Program-made: the position numbers and the translations under genes | Part shown: piece after piece, positions 1 through 7,033 of the stretch | Numbering within the stretch: position 1 is the stretch's first letter | Layout of the letters: each line of letters opens with the position of its first letter | Notes under the pieces: model-generated | What the model was told of the DNA's origin: nothing | The model's database searches: none | What the model saw: the letters and a program-made list of their open reading frames with translations, nothing else | IMG/VR virus record: IMGVR_UViG_3300031857_001578 | Coordinates: 1-21,906 of that record | DNA length: 21,906 nucleotides | Reading direction: 5' to 3' (one strand) | From: a virus

Positions 1-682
1 CCAGAATCTTGCTATTGAGTTCACCGATGCGAATCAGGTCGTCTTTTTCTTGCCGCGACAAATCGGCATTCATCAAAATCTGACGACGCGATGCCGCAGT
101 CAAACCGTCAAGACCAAATACCACGCCTTGGTATTTGTCCTTCAACTTTGCCAGTTCGGTAGACAGCGCGATAATGCCGTCTTGGTAGTTTTGGCTTGGA
201 CGACCAACTGTCAGTTCAGCAAGCTGCTTTTTCAGCCCGGCCACATTGCCCACGTCTGCCAGTTCGTCGAACGACTTCTTTGTTTGTTCGATTTCGTCTC
301 TGGCTTGCTTCATCCGCATCGAAATCGCCACGCCAGCAGACAACAACGCGGCAACCACAAGTCCGCCAGGCCCGAACATCGTGGCAATCTGCGAACCGGC
401 CTCGATGATGCGCGTCCCGGCGTCCGCGGTCAGCGATCCTGTACGGGCGATAGACTGCCCCACCGCGGCAAACCCGATGGCGGCCTTGGCCGCACGATCC
501 CCAGCGATTTGCGTCCCGGCCCCGGCATCCCTCATTGCCTTACCAGTCGACGTAACCTGCGAGGTCGTGGTCTTCATCTGCGCGGCGACGGCAGCGGTCT
601 CGCCCTTCAGCCGCTTGAGGGCGGCCTCGACGACCGCCGCCCCCTCCTCCTTCACTAGCATCTCGACGCTGAAAACCCGCAT
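1..682 (-). CDS. Tail tape measure protein, N-terminal part (runs off the left edge)
   Basis: An open frame starts at ATG 682-680, 3 nt after the stop of the frameshifted chaperone, with GGAG about 9 nt upstream, and continues to base 1 without a stop, giving 227 residues. The start MRVFSVEMLVKEEG, followed by alanine- and lysine-rich helical sequence, a hydrophobic stretch at about residues 101-120 (TMFGPGGLVVAALLSAGVAI) and then charged coiled-coil-like sequence, fits a tape measure protein. In siphophages this protein sets tail length and sits inside the tail tube. Its place directly after the two tail-assembly chaperones is the standard order. Composition changes inside the gene: I count 119 G/C in bases 1-240 (about 50%) against 43 of 60 in bases 601-660. 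The identification is strong from position and moderate from sequence alone. Confidence 0.85.
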   Translation of the reverse strand, partial: MRVFSVEMLVKEEGAAVVEAALKRLKGETAAVAAQMKTTTSQVTSTGKAMRDAGAGTQIAGDRAAKAAIGFAAVGQSIARTGSLTADAGTRIIEAGSQIATMFGPGGLVVAALLSAGVAISMRMKQARDEIEQTKKSFDELADVGNVAGLKKQLAELTVGRPSQNYQDGIIALSTELAKLKDKYQGVVFGLDGLTAASRRQILMNADLSRQEKDDLIRIGELNSKIL

Positions 683-685
683 CGC

Positions 686-1398
686 TTACTCCGGCTGGGG
701 TTGGGCCTCTGCCGCCCGTGCGACTGCCTGCTGCATCCGGTCGGCCAGGTGCGCCATCCGTTCCCGCGTATCCTCAAACATCTGCGACAACCGACCCGCC
801 GCCTTCAGGTATCGCATCTCCATCTTCTGCAAGTCCTGCGGCTGATGGAACGCCACGGCCACCAAGCCCGCGAGGTCCGTCCGATCCCCCAACCGCGTCA
901 CCGCTTGCTCCCGCTCCATTACCCGCAACTCGGCCCACGTCCAGAGGGTCAGGGCGAAGCTCTCCTGCGCCACCTCACCCACCCCGCGGCCCGTTCGCGT
1001 GGCCGTCTCCACCACCACGCGCCGGATGTACTGCTCCACCGACCACGCAACCGAGACCGAGGGTTCAGCCCCGGTTGCGTCCGTCAGTTTTTTTCCGCTT
1101 GCGCCTCAAGCATCGACTCCACCTCGGCCACCTGTCCGCGGCTCAACTGCACCAGCGCCGCCACCTGATCGACCGAGAGTTGCGTCACTTCCTTCTCGGT
1201 CAGGTCCGGGCAGGATGACCGCACCACGTCCAGCAGGGCTCCGAGCATCGACTCGCCGGAGTCCTCCACCGACTGCACCGAGGCAATCCGGTGGGCAGAG
1301 GCTCCGGTCAGCGGCTTCACCACAATCTCGCGCCCGAACAGCTTGACACGCGGCAGGCGGTTCGGGTTCGTCAGGGCGTCAAGATCGAGGAGAGGCAT
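686..1398 (-). CDS. Tail assembly chaperone GT fusion made by -1 ribosomal frameshift
   Basis: This is the long product of the G/GT pair. Translation starts at ATG 1398, reads the 104 codons of the short form, slips back one base on A AAA AAC (1093-1087) and continues in the -1 frame from CTG at 1087 to the stop at 686-688. The product is about 237 residues. There is no stop between the slip site and the T part; the bridging residues are LTDATGAEPSVSVAWSVEQY. The T part is helical and charged and ends in AEAQPQPE. In phage lambda, gpG and gpGT chaperone the tape measure protein and recruit tail tube subunits, and the fusion is made at a low rate. A GTG at 1039 could start the T part alone, but I see no need for it given the complete frameshift signal. 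Confidence 0.85.
1045..1093 (-). promoter_or_regulatory. Programmed -1 frameshift element: slippery heptamer plus stem-loop
   Basis: On the minus strand the heptamer A AAA AAC lies at 1093-1087, in the correct phase of the short-form frame (GAA AAA AAC, then TGA). After a 6-nt spacer (TGACGG, 1086-1081) there is a perfect 9-bp stem, ACGCAACCG at 1080-1072 pairing with CGGTTGCGT at 1053-1045. The 18-nt loop can itself form a GGG/CCC mini-stem. Heptamer, spacer of 5-9 nt and downstream stem are the known parts of bacterial -1 frameshift signals. All parts are directly visible; only the efficiency is unknown. Confidence 0.9.
1084..1398 (-). CDS. Tail assembly chaperone, short form (gpG-like)
   Basis: This 104-residue protein starts at ATG 1398, which overlaps the tail tube stop as TGATG. 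It opens MPLLDLDALTNPNRLPRVKL, with a short beta-rich N-terminus followed by helices (EKEVTQLSVDQVAALVQLSR), as expected for gpG-like chaperones. These hold the tape measure protein unfolded during tail assembly. The gene ends GAA AAA AAC TGA, so its last codons form the slippery site that allows a share of ribosomes to make the GT fusion. The gene lies between tail tube and tape measure, which is where this family is found in siphophages. Length is normal for the family. Confidence 0.85.
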   Translation of the reverse strand: MPLLDLDALTNPNRLPRVKLFGREIVVKPLTGASAHRIASVQSVEDSGESMLGALLDVVRSSCPDLTEKEVTQLSVDQVAALVQLSRGQVAEVESMLEAQAEKN

Positions 1399-1976
1399 CA
1401 GACGCTCGCGATGTATTCGATGCGGTACGGCGCGTCACCCGTGTTGGTGAAGCCGGAAAGCGCCGGGTCGAGGCGGGCCTCAATCTCCAGCGCGATGGCA
1501 ACCTCGGCCCCGTCCTGCGAGGTGACGTCGTACTTGATGCAAAGCGCGGAGGGGAACCGCACCTGCACGAACGACCCGTTGCCGCGGAGCCAGATGGCCC
1601 GAACGTCGGAGAGGTAGTCGCCCGCGATGAGCAGGCCAGCAGCCCGCTTCGGCGCGTACGAGGTCGAGGCCGTCCACGCGCCCGTCGTCGCGACCGTGGC
1701 CCCCGGCTCGACCTGGCCGACGTTGGTCGTCGAGAGCTGGATGACCGTGCCCGTGATCTTCGGCATCTGCATCATCTTGCGGTCGAGCAGCTTGACCGGC
1801 GACCGCTTGCCGTCGAAGTCGATGTTGCGGTAGGTGAGGCCGGGGTCAAACTTGAGCCCCCCAGCGAACGCCCCGAACACGGCGGTCGAACCCGCGGGGC
1901 CGACGTACAGGACGCCAGAGTCCATCAGCACGTCTTGGGGAAAGGAGGAGGTGTAGCCTGTCAGCGGTGCGGTCAT
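1398..1976 (-). CDS. Major tail (tube) protein
   Basis: The 192-residue protein starts at ATG 1976. Sequence is beta-rich and glycine/threonine-rich, with segments such as DSGVLYVGPAGSTAVFGAF near the N-terminus and EVAIALEIEARLDPA near the C-terminus, typical of siphophage tail tube subunits of about this length. It follows the tail terminator by 30 nt and its stop overlaps the chaperone start as TGATG. That order (terminator, tube, G/GT, tape measure) is the main support. Tube proteins polymerise as stacked hexamers around the tape measure protein and form the DNA channel. I did not recognise a specific subfamily from residues alone. Confidence 0.8.
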   Translation of the reverse strand: MTAPLTGYTSSFPQDVLMDSGVLYVGPAGSTAVFGAFAGGLKFDPGLTYRNIDFDGKRSPVKLLDRKMMQMPKITGTVIQLSTTNVGQVEPGATVATTGAWTASTSYAPKRAAGLLIAGDYLSDVRAIWLRGNGSFVQVRFPSALCIKYDVTSQDGAEVAIALEIEARLDPALSGFTNTGDAPYRIEYIASV

Positions 1977-2006
1977 AGGTCCATCCGGGGTGAAGGGTAC
2001 AACGGG

Positions 2007-2498
2007 TTAGGCGCGGGCCGTCAAGACGACCGGCCAGAGGTACAGCTCAAAGTTACTGACAACCCCGACCACCGCACTATCCGCGGGGTCGGTCATCTGC
2101 GGGATGGTCTGGCGCGTCCGGCTCCGGCCCACGACGAGCCCAGAGGACGAGAGCGTCAGCCCGGTGAGGCATTGATCCACAATGTCCATCGCCGACTCCA
2201 CGAGCGGGAGCTGGCTGTCGGGACGGCCCACCGCCTGCACCTCGAGGACCGCCGTCTCCCGGTAGCCGTTGAACGCCGAGAGACTGGTCCGGTCGAGCCG
2301 AAGGGTCAGGTACGGGAAGACCGGGTTGTCCGGCGCGGCCCGCACCCACACGCGATCCCCCACGAAGTCCTCCAGCATCTCGGTCTGGCTGGACTCATAC
2401 GCCAACAACTGCTGGCGCAGGGTCGCGTAGAGCTGAACCGTGGAGGCGGTCGACGGGAGCGGCGTACTACCTGGGACGACGTACTTGGGCAGCGTCAT
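2007..2498 (-). CDS. Tail terminator protein (gpU / gp17-like)
   Basis: This 163-residue protein starts at ATG 2498, overlapping the previous stop as ATGA. An N-terminal helix (STASTVQLYATLRQQLLAYE) is followed by strands such as FPYLTLRLDRTSLSAF and TAVLEVQAVG, a second helix (LPLVESAMDIVDQCLTG) and C-terminal strands ending FELYLWPVV. This pattern resembles the tail terminator / minor tail U family, which caps the tail tube and joins it to the head. Position between the gp10-like neck gene and the tail tube gene supports the call. Sequence identity to a named family was not tested, so the name rests on fold pattern and order. Confidence 0.7.
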   Translation of the reverse strand: MTLPKYVVPGSTPLPSTASTVQLYATLRQQLLAYESSQTEMLEDFVGDRVWVRAAPDNPVFPYLTLRLDRTSLSAFNGYRETAVLEVQAVGRPDSQLPLVESAMDIVDQCLTGLTLSSSGLVVGRSRTRQTIPQMTDPADSAVVGVVSNFELYLWPVVLTARA

Positions 2499-2986
2499 CG
2501 GACGGGTCTCCCGCGCTCGAGGTAGCGGTTCAGGACGCGGTTGTAGGTCGCCGTCATCGCCTGCAAGGAATCCAGCAGGACCGGCTTGAATATCTCGACC
2601 CGCTCATACTTACGCGTGAAGATATTCTGGTGACCCATCTCCCACGCGAGCGCGATCTGCCCGACCATCGACGGCATCTTGGTCGACATCGCCAGCTTTC
2701 GGAAGAACTTCTTCTGCGCCTTCTTCGATTTCGGCTTCGCCATAATCCCATCTGGGACGCCGACCTTGGTGTACCAGCCGTTGCCGCCGAACATCGGCTC
2801 CTCGCGCTGGACGTGCTGGACAATCTGCGCCGTCGAACGGAACGCACCCGAGGTGTAGTAGCCGCGCATCATCCGCTTCTTGATATTGCCCTCGTACAAG
2901 GCCGCCGCCGCATCGAGCGCCAGCCGCGAGGCGTCCCGATACTGCTTCAGAAACTCCGGCGACAAGTCGCGGACTTTCACGCTCAT
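2495..2986 (-). CDS. HK97 gp10-like neck / tail completion protein
   Basis: This 163-residue basic protein starts at ATG 2986 (ATGA overlap with 2983). It begins with a helix containing LKQYRDASRLALDAAAALYE, has a lysine-rich middle (MAKPKSKKAQKKFFRKLA) and ends with a stretch containing LAWEMGHQNIFTRKYER and RVEIFKPVLLDSLQAM. The RP/KP-containing C-terminal helix after a GH-type turn is typical of HK97 gp10-like proteins, which sit at the head-tail interface. In most siphophages this gene directly follows the head-closure gene; here eight genes stand between them. Confidence 0.65.
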   Translation of the reverse strand: MSVKVRDLSPEFLKQYRDASRLALDAAAALYEGNIKKRMMRGYYTSGAFRSTAQIVQHVQREEPMFGGNGWYTKVGVPDGIMAKPKSKKAQKKFFRKLAMSTKMPSMVGQIALAWEMGHQNIFTRKYERVEIFKPVLLDSLQAMTATYNRVLNRYLERGRPVR

Positions 2987-3342
2987 TGCGCGTACCGGGG
3001 CTCGGTCACGACCAGCGGCGTCACGACCTTGAGGTCGCTCTGCACCCCGCCCGTCACGATCTGATAGATGGTCTCGCCCGCGTAGCTCGCGAGGACCGCC
3101 GTCGACGTCCCCGGCACGACGTAGTAGTACGTCCCCGTGACGCTGCTCTCGGTCATATTCAAGCCCGTGAGCCCTGCGATGGCCGTCACCCCGAGCGCGT
3201 CCTCGTAGAACCCCGCCGTGACCGACGCGGCCCCCGTCCAGACGATGTAGGTGTTCGTCGTCGGGTCGTACTTCGACAAGGCCTGCCGCACCAGGTAGGC
3301 GTTGTTCGGGTGGATCTGCTTGCTCGTCGCGGTCGTTGCCAT
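2983..3342 (-). CDS. Unknown beta-rich virion-region protein (119 aa)
   Basis: It starts at ATG 3342 with GGGG 6-9 nt upstream. The N-terminus (TSKQIHPNNAYLVRQALSKY) is helical; the rest is beta-rich with many T, V, G and Y residues, for example VTGTYYYVVPGTSTAVLASY. There is no signal peptide, membrane segment or catalytic motif that I can see. It follows the 18-repeat protein by 8 nt and overlaps the gp10-like gene by 4 nt, so it is co-translated with neck and tail genes. A small virion or assembly protein is likely. I do not recognise the family. Confidence 0.75.
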   Translation of the reverse strand: MATTATSKQIHPNNAYLVRQALSKYDPTTNTYIVWTGAASVTAGFYEDALGVTAIAGLTGLNMTESSVTGTYYYVVPGTSTAVLASYAGETIYQIVTGGVQSDLKVVTPLVVTEPRYAQ

Positions 3343-3350
3343 CGTCGCCC

Positions 3351-4850
3351 CTAGACTAGTCCCTGTGAAGAATCTAGCACGGTGACCTCATTCGCGCCTC
3401 GGTCCCGCGCCACGACCTGCGGCCCGGACTCCTCAAGCACCCGCCGCGCCACCCCGCCCTCGTCCACCGCCCAGACCTCCGCGCCCGAGCGATCCTCAAC
3501 CAGCCCATACGGGGCGGACAAGTCGCGCCCCGTCGCCCGCACAAAGACCACCGGCGCAATAGCAATCGAGGGCCGGAAGCCCGTGTACGTCCCCGCCCCG
3601 ACCCCCGGACGGATGACCGTGCCCAGCACCACCGCGGGAGCCAGCCCGGCATACGTCCCCTGCCCGGTCTGCGTGGCCGCCACCTTCGGCAGCCGGACCA
3701 CCGGCGCGAACCCGGTGTACGTCCCAGCCCCCACCCCGGTCGCCACCGCCACGTTGGCCGAGACCACCACCGCGGGCGTCTGCCCCGTATACAGCCCCGC
3801 GCCGACGCCAGGCTGGACCCTGACGGCCTCGCGCAGGGTGGGGGCCTGTCCGGTATAGGTGCCCGTCCCGACCCCCGGCAGGACCGTGACCGCGCCCCCC
3901 GTGACGATGGTCGGCGCATACCCCGTGAGCGTGGCCTGCCCGGTCTGGGTGACCGCGGTCGTGGCGATAACGGGAGCCAGCCCCGTGTACGTCCCGGTCC
4001 CCGTCTGGGTCGCCGCCCGGACCCCATCGATCGCCGCGGGGGCGAAGCCCGTCGCCGTGACCTGCCCCGTCTGCGTCGAGACGACCACCGTCGAGAAGAT
4101 GGTCGGCGCGAACCCCGTATAGCTCCCGGCCCCCGTCCCCGGCTGGACGATGACCGCGTTGCCGACCACCACCGCGGGAGACTGGCCCGTATAGGTGCCC
4201 TGCCCCAGCGCGGTCGTGACGGTAATCGGCTCGGCCAAGCTCGGCGCGAAGCCCGTGTACGTCCCCAGACCCGTGGCCGTGGCGACAAACTGGTTCGCCG
4301 TCGTGACCACCGCGGGGGCTTGCCCGGTGTAGGTGCCGGTCCCCGTCTGCGTGGCCACGCTGGCCGAGGCGGTAATCGTGGGCGCGAAGCCCGTGTAACT
4401 GCCCGTCCCCGTCTGGCTCGAGGCGACCACCGGGAGCGACAGCGCGGGCGCAAATCCGGTATAGGTGCCCTGCCCCGTACTCGTGGGGACGGCGACCGGG
4501 GTGACCAGCGTGGGCGCGAGGCCCGTGTACGATCCCGTCCCGGTCTGCGTCGCGACATCGACCTCGATGGTCAACGTCGGCACGAAGCCGGTATACGTCC
4601 CCGTCCCGGTCTGGGTGCTCGCGCTCTGGTTGTTCCCCGCGATGACGGTCGGCGTCAGCCCTGTATAGGTGCCCGCCCCCGTCTCGGTGGCGACCGCGAT
4701 GTTGTTCGTGACCGCAACGGTCGGGACGAACCCCGTATACGTCCCCTCACCCAACCCCGTCGCGATGACTACCGGCGCGAGGTACGCCGCGACAAATCGC
4801 TGGGCGTTGAATGGCCCACGGTTCCTGATACCGGAGTTGCCGCGGGCCAT
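3351..4850 (-). CDS. Repeat protein with 18 TYTG-type units (probable virion fibre/decoration)
   Basis: This 499-residue protein starts at ATG 4850. After about 30 residues (ending RFVAAYLAPVVIA) it consists of 18 imperfect units of about 20-25 residues with the core TGxGTYTGFAPT followed by a variable strand. Variants include TATG (unit 11), TLTG (13), LYTG (15) and TYAG (17). A 69-residue C-terminal region without the repeat contains YGLVEDRSGAEVWAVDEGG and QVVARDRGANEVTVLDSS. Alternating small, Thr and hydrophobic residues suggest stacked beta strands such as a solenoid or string of hairpins. There are no cysteines or catalytic motifs. Location between head-closure and neck genes suggests a structural protein exposed on the virion; the function itself is inferred. 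The name of the family is unknown to me. Confidence 0.85.
   Translation of the reverse strand: MARGNSGIRNRGPFNAQRFVAAYLAPVVIATGLGEGTYTGFVPTVAVTNNIAVATETGAGTYTGLTPTVIAGNNQSASTQTGTGTYTGFVPTLTIEVDVATQTGTGSYTGLAPTLVTPVAVPTSTGQGTYTGFAPALSLPVVASSQTGTGSYTGFAPTITASASVATQTGTGTYTGQAPAVVTTANQFVATATGLGTYTGFAPSLAEPITVTTALGQGTYTGQSPAVVVGNAVIVQPGTGAGSYTGFAPTIFSTVVVSTQTGQVTATGFAPAAIDGVRAATQTGTGTYTGLAPVIATTAVTQTGQATLTGYAPTIVTGGAVTVLPGVGTGTYTGQAPTLREAVRVQPGVGAGLYTGQTPAVVVSANVAVATGVGAGTYTGFAPVVRLPKVAATQTGQGTYAGLAPAVVLGTVIRPGVGAGTYTGFRPSIAIAPVVFVRATGRDLSAPYGLVEDRSGAEVWAVDEGGVARRVLEESGPQVVARDRGANEVTVLDSSQGLV
3561..4760 (-). repeat. Eighteen tandem coding repeats of about 66 bp
   Basis: The region encodes residues 31-430 of the repeat protein. 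Units average 22 codons, with the most conserved DNA over the GGx ACx TAx ACx GGG block. Units differ at many third positions and in the variable half, so the array is not a recent simple expansion, but its length could change by recombination or slippage. Confidence 0.9.
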
Positions 4851-4858
4851 CGGTCAGC

Positions 4859-5098
4859 CTACTCCGGCTGCGCCATCACGACGTCAGACACCGGACGCCC
4901 GAGCCGCGTGGCCAGCGCCGCGCAGAGGTCGTCGTCCGTCCAGTCCGGCTTGTCGAGCGGGGCGTTCGTCTCGGAGAGCTGCTCGTTCCCCGTCCGCGGC
5001 ACGCTCACGCCCTGCACCTCGTCGGCGATGACATAGGCGTACTCGACCGCAACGGTCTGCGTAGCGGGCGTGATGTAATAGCTCGTGATGGTGATCAT
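4859..5098 (-). CDS. Unknown small protein (79 aa)
   Basis: ATG 5098 opens MITITSYYITPATQTVAVEY, a beta-rich beginning, followed by an acidic helical half containing DKPDWTDDDLCAALATRLGR. The gene sits 11 nt after the LamG-like gene and 8 nt before the repeat-protein gene, so it belongs to the accessory virion block. There is no clear ribosome binding site upstream; translation may depend on the preceding gene. No membrane segment or known motif is visible. It may be a chaperone or small subunit for one of its neighbours, but this is only a guess from position. Confidence 0.7.
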   Translation of the reverse strand: MITITSYYITPATQTVAVEYAYVIADEVQGVSVPRTGNEQLSETNAPLDKPDWTDDDLCAALATRLGRPVSDVVMAQPE

Positions 5099-5109
5099 CG
5101 GTTGTTGGG

Positions 5110-5808
5110 TTAGGCGATGGTGAATCGGAAAGGCGGTTCCGCGGCAGTGGGCAGCGCGGTCCCCGTAATGGTCAAGTCGTTGCCGCTTTCGCTTTCATCG
5201 CGAACCCCGCCCGCGGCGTTGAGCGTGTACTGCGTCGATTGCGCACCGAAGTACCGGCCCTTGCATCCCGGCACCGACTCGAACGGGTTCATCAAGTGAT
5301 GAATGTCGCTTGGGTCAATAACAACATCTGGGAAAACCTGAATGTCAAACAACTCGCCCCGATACTCCGGCAGCGTGGAGATGCTGTTTCCGATGCTTGT
5401 CGTCAGCCCCGTCGTGGTCGAGGTCAGGTCGCGGGTGTTCGTGCCTCGGGTCAATAGTTCGCCGTTGACATACACGAGCACCGCGTTGTCGGCATCATTG
5501 AACGTCACCGCGCAATGCGCCCACCGCCCGGAGGTTGCGAGCGCATTACCCGTGGTGTTCGTGGTCGTCAATCCTGCCGACCCGTAAATCACTACGCTGA
5601 CCTGCCCGTCGGTCTGGAACCCGACGCCGTATCCGTTGCGAGCAGTGCCTTGGTTGAAGTGTGCGAATACATTGCCCTGCGCCGGATACAGCGGGTTGAT
5701 GGAGTGATTCCACCGATGCCACCACGAAACCGTGAAGCCCGTCGTCGCGTTGAGACCGGTGAGCCCCGTGCGCGAAATCGTCTGCTGGTATTTCGAGATG
5801 GCGGGCAC
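5110..5808 (-). CDS. LamG / concanavalin-A-like lectin-fold virion protein
   Basis: This 232-residue protein uses a GTG start at 5808 with GGAGG about 10 nt upstream, overlapping the end of the preceding gene. It shows the pattern of LamG-type jelly rolls: GFTVSWWHRW (residues 24-33), GRWAHCAVTFND (94-105), LVYVNGELLT (111-120) and YRGELFDIQVF (149-159). Such domains bind carbohydrates or act as adhesive decoration in phage fibres. The C-terminal 60 residues (CKGRYFGAQSTQY, then DESESGNDLTITG) repeat a shorter beta pattern often found after LamG domains. G/C is low here: 60 of 120 in bases 5281-5400, compared with 42 of 60 at 7801-7860, which may mark recent acquisition. The ligand is unknown. 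Confidence 0.75.
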   Translation of the reverse strand: MPAISKYQQTISRTGLTGLNATTGFTVSWWHRWNHSINPLYPAQGNVFAHFNQGTARNGYGVGFQTDGQVSVVIYGSAGLTTTNTTGNALATSGRWAHCAVTFNDADNAVLVYVNGELLTRGTNTRDLTSTTTGLTTSIGNSISTLPEYRGELFDIQVFPDVVIDPSDIHHLMNPFESVPGCKGRYFGAQSTQYTLNAAGGVRDESESGNDLTITGTALPTAAEPPFRFTIA

Positions 5809-5810
5809 GT

Positions 5811-6281
5811 TTACTGCGCCTCCATCACAACCGGGACAATCTGGAACGTGAAGTTCGACGCCGTGGCATTGAGCGCCTGACCCGTCGCGTTCCAGACGAC
5901 GAACGAATATTTCGCCGAGAGATCGTAAACGAGGAAGGACTTGATGTAGGTCGTGTTTGTGGCGTTTGTCACGATGATACTCCCGACCTGCTCGGCGTTC
6001 GTCGGCTCGGTCGCGACCGCGGCGTCTGCCGTGCCGAGATTGCTGTCTGCTAGGTCCGTCGTCCCGTCGTTCGACCGACGAATCAGATACAGCTTGATGG
6101 GCGTACTCGCTGTTGGAGCCGTGCCTCCCGTCGTGGCGCGGAGGTAGACCTGTGCCGCTGGTGCGCGAGTCGTGGTGTTATCCACGACCGCGCAGATACG
6201 CCCCGCCCCGCTTGCCAGCGAGGTGAGCGTAATCGTCGGAGTGACGATTGTTTTATATGTGACCAGCGTTTGGGACGGCAT
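5811..6281 (-). CDS. Unknown beta-sandwich-like virion-region protein (156 aa)
   Basis: ATG 6281 overlaps the previous stop as TAATG. The protein is rich in T, V and A, has strands such as KTIVTPTITLTSLASG and YIKSFLVYDLSAKYSFVVWN, and ends FTFQIVPVVMEAQ. This looks like a beta sandwich with no signal peptide or membrane segment. Position in the block between head-closure and neck genes suggests a small virion decoration or a fibre subunit. It is more AT-rich than the head genes. I do not recognise the family, and no enzymatic motif is present. Confidence 0.75.
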   Translation of the reverse strand: MPSQTLVTYKTIVTPTITLTSLASGAGRICAVVDNTTTRAPAAQVYLRATTGGTAPTASTPIKLYLIRRSNDGTTDLADSNLGTADAAVATEPTNAEQVGSIIVTNATNTTYIKSFLVYDLSAKYSFVVWNATGQALNATASNFTFQIVPVVMEAQ

Positions 6282-6736
6282 TAGTCAGTCGTCGCGCCAG
6301 ACAGCGTGAAGATGCCCGAGGCGTTGAACTGGATCGTGAGCGTATTGCCGCTGGTCACAGTCACGTCAGCCGGGGCGGTGTCGAGGAGGCAGACGCAAAT
6401 CAGCACCTTCGACGCCGAGGTGTCGTCATAGATGACCGCGTAACGGGCCGTGATGGACCCGCCCGAGGCCGTCCACGTCGCGTCCGTCGCGTCGAACGTC
6501 GCCGTCCCGCTGCTCTGCGTCCACGTCACCCCGGACAGCGTGTTGCCGCCAGTGGTATAGCCGGTGCCGCTGGCGACCTCGTTGGTCAGCCCCGCATACG
6601 TCGACTCGGTGAGCGTGTTCGCGTCAGACGACGACGTGAACAGCGCAATCTTAAAGGTGTGCGAGTTCAGGTCGGTCGTGCCGTCACCGATGTAAAGCTT
6701 CGCGGTATCGTACAGCTTCCACTTGCCAGCAGCCAT
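6281..6736 (-). CDS. Conserved-looking phage structural protein (151 aa)
   Basis: It starts at ATG 6736 with GAGGA about 12 nt upstream. The sequence opens KWKLYDTAKLYIGDGT, then HTFKIALFTSSSD, LTNEVASGTGYTTGG and ends with a strand series including NTLTIQFNASGIFTLSGA. This arrangement (a short-peptide KIALFTS strand, then a TNEV-GTGYTTGG turn, then a terminal TIQFNASGIF strand) is one I associate with a widespread family of small phage virion proteins found near head or tail genes. The exact role is unknown. The stop overlaps the next start as TAATG. Confidence 0.75.
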   Translation of the reverse strand: MAAGKWKLYDTAKLYIGDGTTDLNSHTFKIALFTSSSDANTLTESTYAGLTNEVASGTGYTTGGNTLSGVTWTQSSGTATFDATDATWTASGGSITARYAVIYDDTSASKVLICVCLLDTAPADVTVTSGNTLTIQFNASGIFTLSGATTD

Positions 6737-6772
6737 CGTGCTATCCTCGTGAGGGGGTAAAGGGTCGGAAGG

Positions 6773-7033
6773 TTAGAGGGTCATCGCCTGCGTCAATCGC
6801 TCGAACGCCATCGCGGTCGTGGGACCGGTCGCCGTCACCACCTGCCCGGACGCCGCCTCCCAGCGGAGCGCGATCGCCGCGTCCCCCACCGGCACCGCGG
6901 CCAGCGTCCCGCCGTAGGTGGCAACGAACCGCTCGGCGCGAGCGCGGTCGGTCGGCCAGAAGCCGGAACGCCGAACGTCGTGCCCGCAAAGCTGCCGGGT
7001 GTCGAGGCCCGACACGAACTCCTCGTCGATCAT
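6773..7033 (-). CDS. Unknown small protein (86 aa)
   Basis: ATG 7033 overlaps the preceding stop as ATGA. The protein opens MIDEEFVSGLDTRQLCGHDV and continues with mixed helical and beta sequence including RAERFVATYGG and IALRWEAASGQ. It has a single cysteine and no membrane segment. It lies between two beta-rich virion-like genes and is probably co-translated with them. A 36-nt gap follows. I cannot assign a function. GC content and codon use match the surrounding head genes rather than the AT-richer genes that follow. Confidence 0.7.
   Translation of the reverse strand: MIDEEFVSGLDTRQLCGHDVRRSGFWPTDRARAERFVATYGGTLAAVPVGDAAIALRWEAASGQVVTATGPTTAMAFERLTQAMTL

Noticed and set aside
686-1039. 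T part of the chaperone as an independent GTG-started gene
   Set aside because: The frame is open back to the slippery site and a full frameshift signal is present, so the fusion explains it better.
3374-4558. Second minus-strand frame of 394 codons within the repeat region, and plus-strand PVYVPVPV repeats
   Set aside because: Both are the repeat DNA read in other frames; Arg/Ser/Pro bias shows they are shadows.
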